Shown in pieces: positions 1 to 7,192 of a stretch of 30,865 nucleotides of DNA (positions within the stretch are counted from its first letter, which is position 1; every line of letters begins with the position of its first letter). Position numbers and translations under genes: made by a program. The notes beneath the pieces were generated by a model. The model saw only the letters and a list, made by a program, of their open reading frames with translations, was not told where the DNA came from and did not search any database. Source of the DNA: CAZQAA01 sp964591255 (lineage in GTDB: Bacteria; Desulfobacterota; DSM-4660; Desulfatiglandales; Desulfatiglandaceae); the NCBI GenBank assembly GCA_964591255.1, contig CAZQAA010000188.1, forward strand, positions 1 to 30,865, in the 5' to 3' direction.

Positions 1-101
1 AGACATTGAGCAACTCCTTTAGTGTTAATAAATATTATATGAATCAGTTTGGCATCTTTAAACAGGCCAATTATCATCAAGCTCCAGGTATGATTGGATA
101 C

Positions 102-124
102 GAAACAATCTGTTTCAAACAGAT
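102..124. repeat. overlapping alternative palindromes downstream of pyk
   Basis: Two inverted repeats share an arm. GAAACA-atc-TGTTTC spans 102-116, and the near-perfect ATCTGTTT-c-AAACAGAT spans 108-124. Only one can form at a time if this is RNA. The element lies about 70 bp past the pyk stop codon, on the pyk-distal side. Neither strand shows a clean T-run after the stem, so I do not call it a terminator. It could be a binding site or a 3'-UTR structure. The rest of 1-190 shows no convincing gene. Confidence 0.45.
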
Positions 125-190
125 GACTTGTTTTATATTAAGCTCAGACGGCAGATTATTGACACTTTCCGGCACCATGGTGACAATCTC

Positions 191-1621
191 TTAATCTTCT
201 TGACCGATCCTGTGTATCTTGATGAGATTTGTGGAACCGGCCTTGAGCGCCAGACCTGTAACAATGATTACAAGATCATTTTTCTTCGCAAATTTGTTCT
301 CAACGATTATTTTTTCGCCTGCTTCTATAATCTTTCTCGTATCATTTATTGGAGGAATCAATAAGGGAATAATTCCCCACACAAGAGAGAGACGGTTATA
401 CACTTCCACAGAGGGAGAAAAGGCGTAGACATGCTGAGGTGGTCGCTGTTTCGAGATTAGTTTTGATGTTTTTCCCGACACGGAAAATGTGATAATCGCC
501 TTGGCATCCACTTCATAGAGGATGTTGACGGCAGATTGGGCCACTGCATGTGTAACCAGATCCTTAGGGTCTTTTTCATAATATATGTTGTAATTCATAA
601 AGGGTGATTTTTCTGCTTCCGATGCAATGCTAACCATCATTTGTACCGCCTTGAGAGGATACTTGCCGGATGCAGTCTCACCCGAAAGCATCACTGCATC
701 TGTGCCGTCGTAAATGGCATTGGCCACATCAGAAGCCTCGGCCCTGGTGGGAATGGGATTTTCTGTCATTGTCTCTAACATCTGGGTGGCTGTAATTACA
801 GGCTTGTTTGCCAATATGGCCTTGCTTATAATATTTTTCTGGATAGCGGGGACCTGTTCCGGCCTTATTTCCACACCGAGGTCGCCTCTTGCCACCATAA
901 TACCATCAGCAATTTTCAGTATGCTGTCTAAGTTGTCTACTGCCTCCGGTTTCTCAATTTTTGCAATAACCGGGATATGCACGCCATGCTTTGCTATGAT
1001 GGACTTGATGGCTTTAAGATCGCCGGCAGTTCTTACAAAGGAAAGCGCAAAATAATCCACGCCGGCCTTGATACCGAACTTCAGGTCTTTCTTGTCTTTT
1101 TCCGTCAGGGAAGGAGCTGAGACATTGACACCCGGGAGATTGATTCCCTTGTGTTCTTTCAGCAGACCACCATTGATAATTTTACATAAAACACTATCCT
1201 TGTCCTTAGATAATACCCTCAGCTCTATTAGGCCGTCGTCAAGGAGCATCTTGTCGCCCTTCTTCACATCATTTACAAGCCGGTCATATGTGGTGCTGAT
1301 CAATTCACCGGTTCCGGATATCTTTTTTGTCGTTATACGGATTGTTCCGTTTCTCTTGAGCAAGACCGGTTTTCCGTCCTTGAGTTTTCCGGTCCTTATT
1401 TTCGGGCCCTGGAGATCCAGCAATATGCCAACGGGCCTTTTGGTCTCTCTGGAGAGGGATCTGATTGTATTAATGACCTCTCCGTGTTCTTTGTGGGTTC
1501 CATGTGACAGATTAAGTCTCGCCACATCTACTCCTGATAAGATTAATTTTTTCAGGATACTCCTGGTATTCGAGGCTGGTCCTATAGTGGCGACTACTTT
1601 GGTCTTGTTCCTTTTTTTCAT
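191..1621 (-). CDS. pyk: pyruvate kinase
   Basis: Cytosolic last step of glycolysis: phosphoenolpyruvate + ADP to pyruvate + ATP, needing Mg2+ and usually K+. The 476-residue length is normal for the family. Seen in order: ATIGPAS near residue 11, RLNLSHG near 35, LLDLQGPKIRTG near 88, the active-site region VIAKIEKPEA followed by GIMVARGDLGVEI, then KPVITATQMLETM and PTRAEASDVANAIYDGTDAVMLSGETA, and a C-terminal allosteric-type domain ending in GSTNLIKIH. The ATG at 1621 is preceded by TAGAGGAGATC, a good ribosome-binding site. It is the downstream neighbour of the dGTPase-like gene on the same strand, 155 bp away, so co-transcription is possible but not shown. In a strict anaerobe this enzyme may mainly serve ATP and pyruvate balance; that is inference. 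Confidence 0.97.
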   Translation of the reverse strand: MKKRNKTKVVATIGPASNTRSILKKLILSGVDVARLNLSHGTHKEHGEVINTIRSLSRETKRPVGILLDLQGPKIRTGKLKDGKPVLLKRNGTIRITTKKISGTGELISTTYDRLVNDVKKGDKMLLDDGLIELRVLSKDKDSVLCKIINGGLLKEHKGINLPGVNVSAPSLTEKDKKDLKFGIKAGVDYFALSFVRTAGDLKAIKSIIAKHGVHIPVIAKIEKPEAVDNLDSILKIADGIMVARGDLGVEIRPEQVPAIQKNIISKAILANKPVITATQMLETMTENPIPTRAEASDVANAIYDGTDAVMLSGETASGKYPLKAVQMMVSIASEAEKSPFMNYNIYYEKDPKDLVTHAVAQSAVNILYEVDAKAIITFSVSGKTSKLISKQRPPQHVYAFSPSVEVYNRLSLVWGIIPLLIPPINDTRKIIEAGEKIIVENKFAKKNDLVIIVTGLALKAGSTNLIKIHRIGQED

Positions 1622-1776
1622 GATCTCCTCTATTCACTTTTGTTTTTAGAATTTTTTGATGGCAACTCTTCTTGGTAAGTTAGCAATTATTGTGCCAATA
1701 TTTTTTTTGCCGGTCGTAGGACAATTAGGCAGATGGCTTTACCCCTGTTCATGACAAGAGTTCCGGAAAATGGAGG

Positions 1777-2946
1777 TTATAATATGCCGGGATATATTTG
1801 TGGAATGAGATTTTTCTGACACTGGTTTAGAAAGTACTCATCGGTCATGCCTGCGATAAAATCGCGTACGATTCCCGCAGGTGGTGTGTTGTTTTTATAT
1901 TGTTCCAGCATGCCGTCCAAAAAGCCTGTAAATATGTCAGATTTTTTGTCACCTGCCTCAAGCTCCCGGAGATATTTTTCAAAGAGCAATTCAAACATCA
2001 ATCTGATTTTTTGGGTTTGTTCCTTGATCCTATTGTTTTTATATATATGCTCTTCATTGAATCTTTTCAGTTTGTTAAGGGCATCTCCCACATGGGTGCT
2101 GAAGGCCACATATGGCCTGTTAAGGCTGTTTGAGGCAAGATTCTCTACAAGGGTATAAACAATGGTCCCGTTTGTGTTTCCCAAAATTGTGGTACACTCT
2201 TCAGGGAGGTCTGTCCGATCTATAAGACCAAGCCTTATGGCATCTTCAATATCCCTGCCGATATAGCTTATTGTGTCGGCCATTCTTACTACGCAGCCCT
2301 CCAGCGTCATGGGACGAATATCTATAGACGGATCTTTAAGTTTTTGCCCAATTTCCAGGTCCAGTGTTTCGAAGCTTTTGTCTGCGTTTGGTTGTAATGC
2401 TTGGGTGTATATCTCACCGTCATGGCAGAGTATACCCTCCAGGACTTGGAGCGTCAGATTCCAGCCCCTTCCCTTTCTCTCTATCTCTTGTAGGAATCTG
2501 ACACTTTGCACGTTATGAAGAAATTTGCCGATATTATAGGATTCACTCAAAGCAGATAGAATTTTTTCACCATCATGTCCAAAGGGGGCATGACCGATAT
2601 CATGCCCAAGTGCAATGGCCTCGATCAGATCTTCATTGAGTCTTAGGAGGCGGCCTATAGTTCTTGCAATTTTGGAGACAAGTTGCACATGGAGCACTCT
2701 ATGGGTGATATGATCATTTTTTATCAGGTAAAATACCTGTGTCTTATCTATATAACGAGAGTAGGCGAGCGAATGGAGTATCCGGTCCGTATCAATGGAA
2801 AAATTTTGCCGGTGACCTTGGTGAATTTCTGCCTCTTCATTTCTCCTCACGGCATGTTGACTCAGACAGGCCCATGGAGAAAGCCTTGTTTTCTCCATCT
2901 CGTCGAGCTCCTTTTTTATATCAAACAGTGCCTTATTGTTTTGCAT
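1777..2946 (-). CDS. dgt: dGTPase-like HD-domain deoxynucleoside triphosphate triphosphohydrolase
   Basis: HD-superfamily enzyme expected to split dGTP (or dNTPs) into deoxynucleoside and triphosphate. Family hallmarks, numbered from the start used here: the DRILHSLAYSRYIDKTQVF box at about 54-72, a ligand His near 86, LGHDIGHAPFGHDGE at 113-127 with the HD pair at 115-116, and the distal metal Asp in RMADTISYIGRDIEDA near 224. All four metal positions are present. At 389 residues it is shorter than E. coli Dgt (about 505) and fits the shorter dGTPase-like class. An ATG at 2952 is also in frame, but AAGGAA (2953-2958) would abut it. The same AAGGAA lies six bases before the ATG at 2946, so I prefer that. 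The substrate cannot be read from sequence. Confidence 0.92.
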   Translation of the reverse strand: MQNNKALFDIKKELDEMEKTRLSPWACLSQHAVRRNEEAEIHQGHRQNFSIDTDRILHSLAYSRYIDKTQVFYLIKNDHITHRVLHVQLVSKIARTIGRLLRLNEDLIEAIALGHDIGHAPFGHDGEKILSALSESYNIGKFLHNVQSVRFLQEIERKGRGWNLTLQVLEGILCHDGEIYTQALQPNADKSFETLDLEIGQKLKDPSIDIRPMTLEGCVVRMADTISYIGRDIEDAIRLGLIDRTDLPEECTTILGNTNGTIVYTLVENLASNSLNRPYVAFSTHVGDALNKLKRFNEEHIYKNNRIKEQTQKIRLMFELLFEKYLRELEAGDKKSDIFTGFLDGMLEQYKNNTPPAGIVRDFIAGMTDEYFLNQCQKNLIPQIYPGIL

Positions 2947-3049
2947 TGGCATTTCCTTTTTTAACCGTTATGTGTTGTTTTTGTTTTTTAGGGTGTGGGG
3001 TCGTACAGGATTCTCTGGTAAATACCTTGGAGAAATTTTTTATCCCTTT

Positions 3050-3078
3050 TTGTTAGGCTGTTATCCATCTTTTATGAT
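3050..3078 (+). promoter_or_regulatory. candidate sigma70 promoter for the rpsB operon
   Basis: TTGTTA (3050-3055), 17-bp spacer, TATGAT (3073-3078). The -10 box matches the consensus at five of six positions and the -35 at four of six. Initiation would be near 3085. It overlaps a 19-bp palindrome starting at 3075, so a bound regulator there could block it. Confidence 0.45.
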
Positions 3079-3121
3079 AGCATATCGCTATCAGACTGAA
3101 CTTAACACAGGAACCTGATAG
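3075..3121. repeat. three-arm inverted repeat over the rpsB promoter start site
   Basis: TGATAGC (3075-3081) pairs with GCTATCA (3087-3093) across a 5-nt loop. The middle arm, read as CTATCAG (3088-3094), can instead pair with CTGATAG (3115-3121). The two pairings exclude each other. As DNA, the first pair is an operator-like palindrome covering the -10 box. As RNA, it would be a switch-like element at the very start of the leader. Confidence 0.45.
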
Positions 3122-3201
3122 GGAGACAAGATTTTTGCTTGCAAAATAATATACAGGATGATATCAAAAAAAGTTGGGTTTTGTGTACAGAAAGTTTTTT
3201 T

Positions 3202-3247
3202 AGTGCGGCTACTGCTTTATATTTTTTTGAGAAGGGGTAGCCGCACT
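3202..3247. repeat. perfect 11-bp inverted repeat in the rpsB leader
   Basis: AGTGCGGCTAC (3202-3212) and GTAGCCGCACT (3237-3247) are exact reverse complements around a 24-nt A/T-rich loop. A T-run (3195-3201) lies before, not after, the stem on the plus strand, and on the minus strand it becomes an A-run, so this is not a standard terminator in either direction. Best guesses are an mRNA leader stem or a protein-binding site. Confidence 0.6.
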
Positions 3248-3402
3248 CAAAGATTTAGTGCTTGAGTAATATATATCAGGATATGAGTATAAGCTCAAGC
3301 AGTTTTGAGGAAGAGGTAAAACATAAAACACAGGTCCAGAGTATCGCTTCGGTGCCGTGCAAGGTTTTTTCAGGTAATTCTGGGCCAAGGCCAAACCGTA
3401 GC

Positions 3403-3422
3403 TCGGGGATATTTTTCCCCGA
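3403..3422 (+). promoter_or_regulatory. hairpin directly upstream of the rpsB ribosome-binding site
   Basis: TCGGGGA (3403-3409) and TCCCCGA (3416-3422) form a perfect 7-bp stem with a 6-nt T/A loop. It ends five bases before AAAGGAGG (3427-3434). No T-run follows, so it is not a terminator. Its position suits a translational operator for S2 or a 5' stabiliser. Confidence 0.5.
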
Positions 3423-3439
3423 AGACAAAGGAGGAATGA

Positions 3440-4276
3440 ATGGTAGCTATAAACATGAAGCAGCTTTTAGAAGCGGGTGTACATTTTGGACACCAAACAA
3501 GACGATGGAACCCAAAGATGAAACCTTACATTTTTGGGGCGCGCAATGGGATACATATTATCGATCTCCAGAAAACCGTAAGGCTTTTTAAGGATGCTTA
3601 TGAATTTATTATAAAGACGGTATCGGAAGGATATTCGGTCCTGTTTGTAGGAACCAAGAAGCAGGCACGTGATTCAGTTGTGGAGGAAAGTGAACGTTGT
3701 GGGATGTTTTATGTGGTGAATCGTTGGTTGGGAGGCACTTTAACCAATTTTCAGACTATCAGGAGAAGTATTTCGCGTCTGAAGGAATTGGAGTCCATGA
3801 AGCGGGATGGGACAATCAATCGGTATACAAAAAAAGAAATCCTCAGAATGGAAAAAGAGCTTGTCAAACTTGAAAAAAATCTCGGCGGGATCAAAAACAT
3901 GGATGAACTACCCGGCGCTGTTTTTGTGATAGATCCAAAAAGGGAAAAGATTGCTATCAGAGAGGCAAGGAAGCTTAATATCCCTGTGATAGCCATTGCT
4001 GATTCTAATTGTGATCCCGATGAGATAGATTATATTATCCCTGGAAATGACGACGCTATACGGGCCATCCGCCTAATGTGCAGTAAAGTTGCCGATGCCT
4101 GTATTGAGGGCCATGATCTGGCTGAGGAGCGTTTGAGGGCTGAAACAAAGTTGCGCGAGGAACAGGAAATGGCTGAGTCTGAAGGGGGAGAGCCTGACGA
4201 AGACAAACAGGATGGCCCTGAAGTGATTGTAATATCTAAAAAAGAAGAAATGATAGCGGGCGAACAGAGTGAATAG
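3440..4276 (+). CDS. rpsB: 30S ribosomal protein S2
   Basis: Small-subunit ribosomal protein needed late in 30S assembly for binding S1. The N-terminus MKQLLEAGVHFGHQTRRWNPKM, PYIFGARNGIHIIDLQKT, the central FVGTKKQA, RWLGGTLTNFQTI and the C-terminal IPVIAIADSNCDPDEIDYIIPGNDDAIRAI are all S2 hallmarks. The 278-residue length exceeds the common 240-260 because of a charged tail after about residue 235, rich in Glu, Asp and Lys; this variable tail is typical of the family. The ATG at 3440 follows AAAGGAGGA closely. An overlapping ATG at 3436 is out of frame. It is first in the operon, 14 bp ahead of tsf, and lies behind a long structured leader that may carry S2 autoregulation. Confidence 0.98.
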   Translation: MVAINMKQLLEAGVHFGHQTRRWNPKMKPYIFGARNGIHIIDLQKTVRLFKDAYEFIIKTVSEGYSVLFVGTKKQARDSVVEESERCGMFYVVNRWLGGTLTNFQTIRRSISRLKELESMKRDGTINRYTKKEILRMEKELVKLEKNLGGIKNMDELPGAVFVIDPKREKIAIREARKLNIPVIAIADSNCDPDEIDYIIPGNDDAIRAIRLMCSKVADACIEGHDLAEERLRAETKLREEQEMAESEGGEPDEDKQDGPEVIVISKKEEMIAGEQSE

Positions 4277-4290
4277 AAAGGAGACATGAG

Positions 4291-4893
4291 TTGGCAATTT
4301 CAACGTCATTGATTAAAGAATTGAGGGAAAAGACAGGTGTTGGCATTATGGATTGCAAAACTGCCCTGAAGGAATGCGATGGAGATATCAGCAGGGCTAT
4401 TGATTTTTTGAGGAAAAAGGGGATTGCAACCGCCAAAAAACGCGGTGGGCGGGCCACTTCTCAAGGGCAGGTCCAGTCTTATATTCATGCCGGTGGCAAG
4501 ATCGGCGTGTTGGTAGAGGTGAATTGTGAAACGGATTTTACAGGCAAGACCGAGGATTTTACAAGTTTCGTCAGGGACATTGCCATCCAGATTGCCGCAA
4601 CCAATCCGGTGGCGGTAGACAGGGAGAGGATTCCGGCTGATTTGCTTGAAAAAGAGAAAGATATTTATGCAACTCAGGCAAGAGAGTCGGGTAAGCCGGA
4701 GAAGATAATAGATAAGATTGTAGAGGGAAAATTGGGCAAGTTTTTTTCAGAGACATGTCTTCTGGAGCAGCCTTTTGTAAAAAACCCGGATATTACTGTC
4801 CAGGACCTGTTGAATGAGATGATGGCCAAGACAGGTGAGAACATTTTGATCAGGAGATTTGCCCGATTTCAGCTTGGAGAGTCGGATGATTGA
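4291..4893 (+). CDS. tsf: translation elongation factor Ts, short form
   Basis: Nucleotide exchange factor for EF-Tu. The N-terminal UBA-like domain is clear (LIKELREKTGVGIMDCKTALKE, about residues 6-27). It is followed by the EF-Tu contact region VEVNCETDFTGKTEDF (about 76-91) and the C-terminal QSGKPEKIIDKIVEGKLGKF-like module. At 200 residues it is the short form, near Thermus length, rather than the 283-residue E. coli form. The usual TDFV motif reads TDFT here. The start is TTG: AAAGGAG (4277-4283) lies seven bases upstream, and an out-of-frame ATG at 4286 would give a different product. It sits 14 bp after rpsB, so translation is probably coupled. pyrH does not follow. Confidence 0.96.
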   Translation: MAISTSLIKELREKTGVGIMDCKTALKECDGDISRAIDFLRKKGIATAKKRGGRATSQGQVQSYIHAGGKIGVLVEVNCETDFTGKTEDFTSFVRDIAIQIAATNPVAVDRERIPADLLEKEKDIYATQARESGKPEKIIDKIVEGKLGKFFSETCLLEQPFVKNPDITVQDLLNEMMAKTGENILIRRFARFQLGESDD

Positions 4894-4917
4894 TATGTTT
4901 TTTTCAAAAATCATATC
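4892..4917 (+). repeat. A/T-rich hairpin in the tsf-frr gap
   Basis: GATATG (4892-4897) and CATATC (4912-4917) flank a T-run and A-run that can pair further. It fills half of the 54-nt gap where pyrH is found in many relatives. No T-tract follows the stem on the plus strand. It may be an mRNA processing or weak pausing element. Confidence 0.35.
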
Positions 4918-4947
4918 TGTATTAATTACATTCGGAGGGGTAGCATT

Positions 4948-5505
4948 ATGAAGGATGAGATCCTTTCTGAACTCCGTGAAAAAATGAGTGGCAGTGCGGA
5001 GGCCCTGAAAAGAGAATTTAATAAGATCAGGACCGGCAGGGCGTCTGCTGCACTTCTGGAAGGTATCCGTGTCAACTGCTATGAGACACAGATGCCTCTT
5101 GACCAGGTGGCATCGATTTCAATACCAGAAGGGCGTCTTATCGTTATTCAACCCTGGGATCAATCTATCATAGGAGAGATTGAAAAGAGTATCCTTAAAT
5201 CCGAGCTTGGCCTAACACCTATGAATGACGGGAAGATTATCAGGATATCTATCCCTCCACTTACAGAGGAAAGGCGTAAAGAGCTGGTGAAAGTAGCCAA
5301 AAAGATGGCCGAAGACGGGAAAATCTCCATCCGGAATCATAGGCGGGAAGCAAATGAGATGTTCAAGGAATTGAAAAATGAAAAGGAGATTTCCGAGGAT
5401 GAATTTCACAGGGCGCATGATGATGTGCAGAAGATAACAGATGAGTTTATTAAAAAAATAGATGAGATTACCGCAGAAAAGGAAAAGGAGATATTGGAAT
5501 TCTGA
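4948..5505 (+). CDS. frr: ribosome recycling factor
   Basis: With EF-G, splits post-termination 70S complexes. At 185 residues it has exactly the family length. Hallmarks: the N-terminal helix with LKREFNKIRTGRASAALLEGIRV (about 20-42), the domain II segment QMPLDQVASISIPEGRLIVIQPWD, then KSELGLTPMNDGKIIRISIPPLTEERRKELVK and a charged C-terminal helix. The ATG at 4948 has CGGAGGGG (4933-4940) seven bases upstream, one of the best ribosome-binding sites in the operon. That makes strong independent translation likely despite the gap after tsf. The next gene, uppS, starts 118 bp later. Confidence 0.98.
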   Translation: MKDEILSELREKMSGSAEALKREFNKIRTGRASAALLEGIRVNCYETQMPLDQVASISIPEGRLIVIQPWDQSIIGEIEKSILKSELGLTPMNDGKIIRISIPPLTEERRKELVKVAKKMAEDGKISIRNHRREANEMFKELKNEKEISEDEFHRAHDDVQKITDEFIKKIDEITAEKEKEILEF

Positions 5506-5623
5506 TTGCCTTCCACCATATTCCCACCCTTCTTTTGAATGGAGAGGAAAACTGTATTGCCTTTCATAACCAACCGGCTGATTGACCGATCGATCATTTT
5601 AAAAATATTCAGGATCGAACACA

Positions 5624-6340
5624 ATGACATTGATTGACCGAAATAAGTTGCCCGAACATGTAGCTGTTATCATGGATGGTAACAGACGATGGGCCGAAAA
5701 AAAGGGGCTTAATCGTCTTAAGGGACATCAGATAGGTGCAGAGGCTGTAAGAGGAGTGGTTAGCACGAGCAGAGAGATCGGTATCCGATGGTTGACCCTC
5801 TATGCATTTTCTGAAGAGAATTGGAAGAGATCTGATAGTGAAGTTAAAATGTTGATGAGGCTTTTAGTCCGGTTTCTCAAGAGTGAACTTTCGGAGATGA
5901 AAAAAACGGGAATACGACTTGCATGCATAGGGAGAATCGAAAAACTTCCCAAGGATACAAGAAAGTTTCTGCTGGATACCATGAAACAGACCTCCGGTAA
6001 CAGGGATATGACTTTGACACTTGCCCTTAGTTATGGCGGCAGGCAGGAAATCGTGGACGCGGTAAAGGCCTTGGTTCAACTAATAGAAAGACAGGAAATC
6101 AGGGCCTTAGATATCTCGGAGGAACTGATTTCCGGACTGCTTTATACAACCGGCATGCCTGATCCGGATCTCCTTATAAGAACAGGGGGTGAATACAGGG
6201 TAAGTAATTTTTTGCTCTGGCAGATCGCCTATACTGAAATCTATGTGACTAACACCCTTTGGCCCGATTTTGATAAAGATGAATTTTTGGTGGCTATCAA
6301 GGACTATCAGAGGAGAGAAAGGAGATTTGGAGGGGCATAA
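5624..6340 (+). CDS. uppS: isoprenyl transferase (undecaprenyl diphosphate synthase)
   Basis: Cis-prenyltransferase adding isopentenyl units to farnesyl diphosphate to make the C55 carrier for peptidoglycan and O-antigen. The 238-residue protein carries all conserved regions: VAVIMDGNRRWAEKKGL (catalytic Asp, about 13-29), LKGHQIGAEAVR, WLTLYAFSEENWKRS, LSYGGRQEIVDA, and PDLLIRTGGEYRVSNFLLWQIAYTEIY with WPDF. The ATG at 5624 has only a weak AGGA about ten bases upstream. The 118-bp gap before it includes a poor promoter-like pair that I do not call. With dxr and cdsA downstream, it links isoprenoid precursor supply to envelope lipid synthesis. Confidence 0.97.
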   Translation: MTLIDRNKLPEHVAVIMDGNRRWAEKKGLNRLKGHQIGAEAVRGVVSTSREIGIRWLTLYAFSEENWKRSDSEVKMLMRLLVRFLKSELSEMKKTGIRLACIGRIEKLPKDTRKFLLDTMKQTSGNRDMTLTLALSYGGRQEIVDAVKALVQLIERQEIRALDISEELISGLLYTTGMPDPDLLIRTGGEYRVSNFLLWQIAYTEIYVTNTLWPDFDKDEFLVAIKDYQRRERRFGGA

Positions 6341-6377
6341 GGGGATACAATCATAATCCTGCAAAAGTGATGATAAA

Positions 6378-7181
6378 ATGCATCTAAAAAGATGGATCAC
6401 TGCATTAGTATGCGTGCCCGTGCTCATTTATGTAATCGGTCCCGGCCCACGATGGGTTTTCTATCTGCTCTTATGTCTTGTTTCCATGATCGGGCTAAAT
6501 GAATTCCTTAGATTGACCATGTCCCACACCCCTGTCATTATCAGGTGGGCGGGATATGCCCTTTCTTTGATGATGTTCGGTGTGATTTATTTGCGGGGAG
6601 TTTATCTTATACCCGTTGTAATAGTACTTATGGCCTATGTGCCATTGATAATCATGGTATTGACTTGTACTTCACCTGAGAGAAGACTGACAGGTGAACT
6701 TGGAAAATTACTATTTGCCTCTGTTTATATCTCTGTCCCGCTTGGAATGCTTATGATTATTGATCGATATCCGAGGGGAAATATCTGGATTTTTTTCCTG
6801 CTTAGCGTAACATTTGCTTGTGATACTGGTGCCTATTATCTGGGAAAACTCTTGGGCAGGCATAAGCTCCATAAGGTGGTCAGTCCTGGTAAGACCTGGG
6901 AGGGCGCTATAGGCGGGGTTTTAGCTGGTTTTATAATCGCCTTTTTGTTCCTGCGTATATCTGGTCATAGTAAAGTTGGTTTTAGCATGTTCGTCTTGGT
7001 GTTGTGCATGTCTATAGCGGGCCAATTGGGTGACCTGGGGGAGTCAATGCTTAAGAGGAATCACGGTGTAAAGGATTCGGGGCATATCTTGCCGGGACAC
7101 GGAGGCTTGCTTGACAGGATCGACGCTCTACTCTTTTCCATACCTGTCCTTTATATATATCTTTCCATATTTGTTGTTTAG
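6378..7181 (+). CDS. cdsA: phosphatidate cytidylyltransferase (CDP-diglyceride synthase)
   Basis: Inner-membrane enzyme making CDP-diacylglycerol from phosphatidic acid and CTP. The 267-residue protein is mostly hydrophobic, with about seven to eight membrane segments. The C-terminal half holds FACDTGAYYLGKLLGRHKL, SPGKTWEGAIGG, GQLGDLGESMLKRNHGVKDSG and the family signature ILPGHGGLLDRIDALLF, with the metal-binding Asp residues. Its product feeds PssA, encoded 4 kb downstream. The ATG at 6378 has no strong ribosome-binding site, so translation may depend on uppS upstream (37-bp gap). The stop codon overlaps the ribosome-binding site of dxr. Confidence 0.97.
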   Translation: MHLKRWITALVCVPVLIYVIGPGPRWVFYLLLCLVSMIGLNEFLRLTMSHTPVIIRWAGYALSLMMFGVIYLRGVYLIPVVIVLMAYVPLIIMVLTCTSPERRLTGELGKLLFASVYISVPLGMLMIIDRYPRGNIWIFFLLSVTFACDTGAYYLGKLLGRHKLHKVVSPGKTWEGAIGGVLAGFIIAFLFLRISGHSKVGFSMFVLVLCMSIAGQLGDLGESMLKRNHGVKDSGHILPGHGGLLDRIDALLFSIPVLYIYLSIFVV

Positions 7182-7192
7182 GAGATTATGGG

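Larger units (their letters stand above)
2953..3439. other. divergent intergenic region: dgt upstream / rpsB promoter and leader
   Basis: This 490-bp stretch has no credible gene. From left to right it holds a candidate plus-strand promoter (3050-3078), a three-arm TGATAG/CTATCA repeat set over and after its -10 box, a 14-bp palindrome TTTTGCTTGCAAAA (3133-3146), a perfect 11-bp inverted repeat (3202/3237), a small CTTGAG...CTCAAG pair (3261/3294), and a 7-bp hairpin just before the rpsB ribosome-binding site (3403-3422). If the promoter is right, rpsB mRNA has a leader of about 350 nt, long enough for autoregulation by S2. No obvious dgt promoter was found on the minus strand. Confidence 0.6.

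Noticed and set aside
6..194. Plus-strand 62-codon ORF left of pyk, from a TTG start
   Set aside because: No ribosome-binding site, runs into the pyk 3' end in antisense, and contains the palindromes; composition looks non-coding.
3195..3247. Intrinsic terminator between dgt and rpsB
   Set aside because: The genes are divergent, and the T-run is on the wrong side of the stem for either strand.
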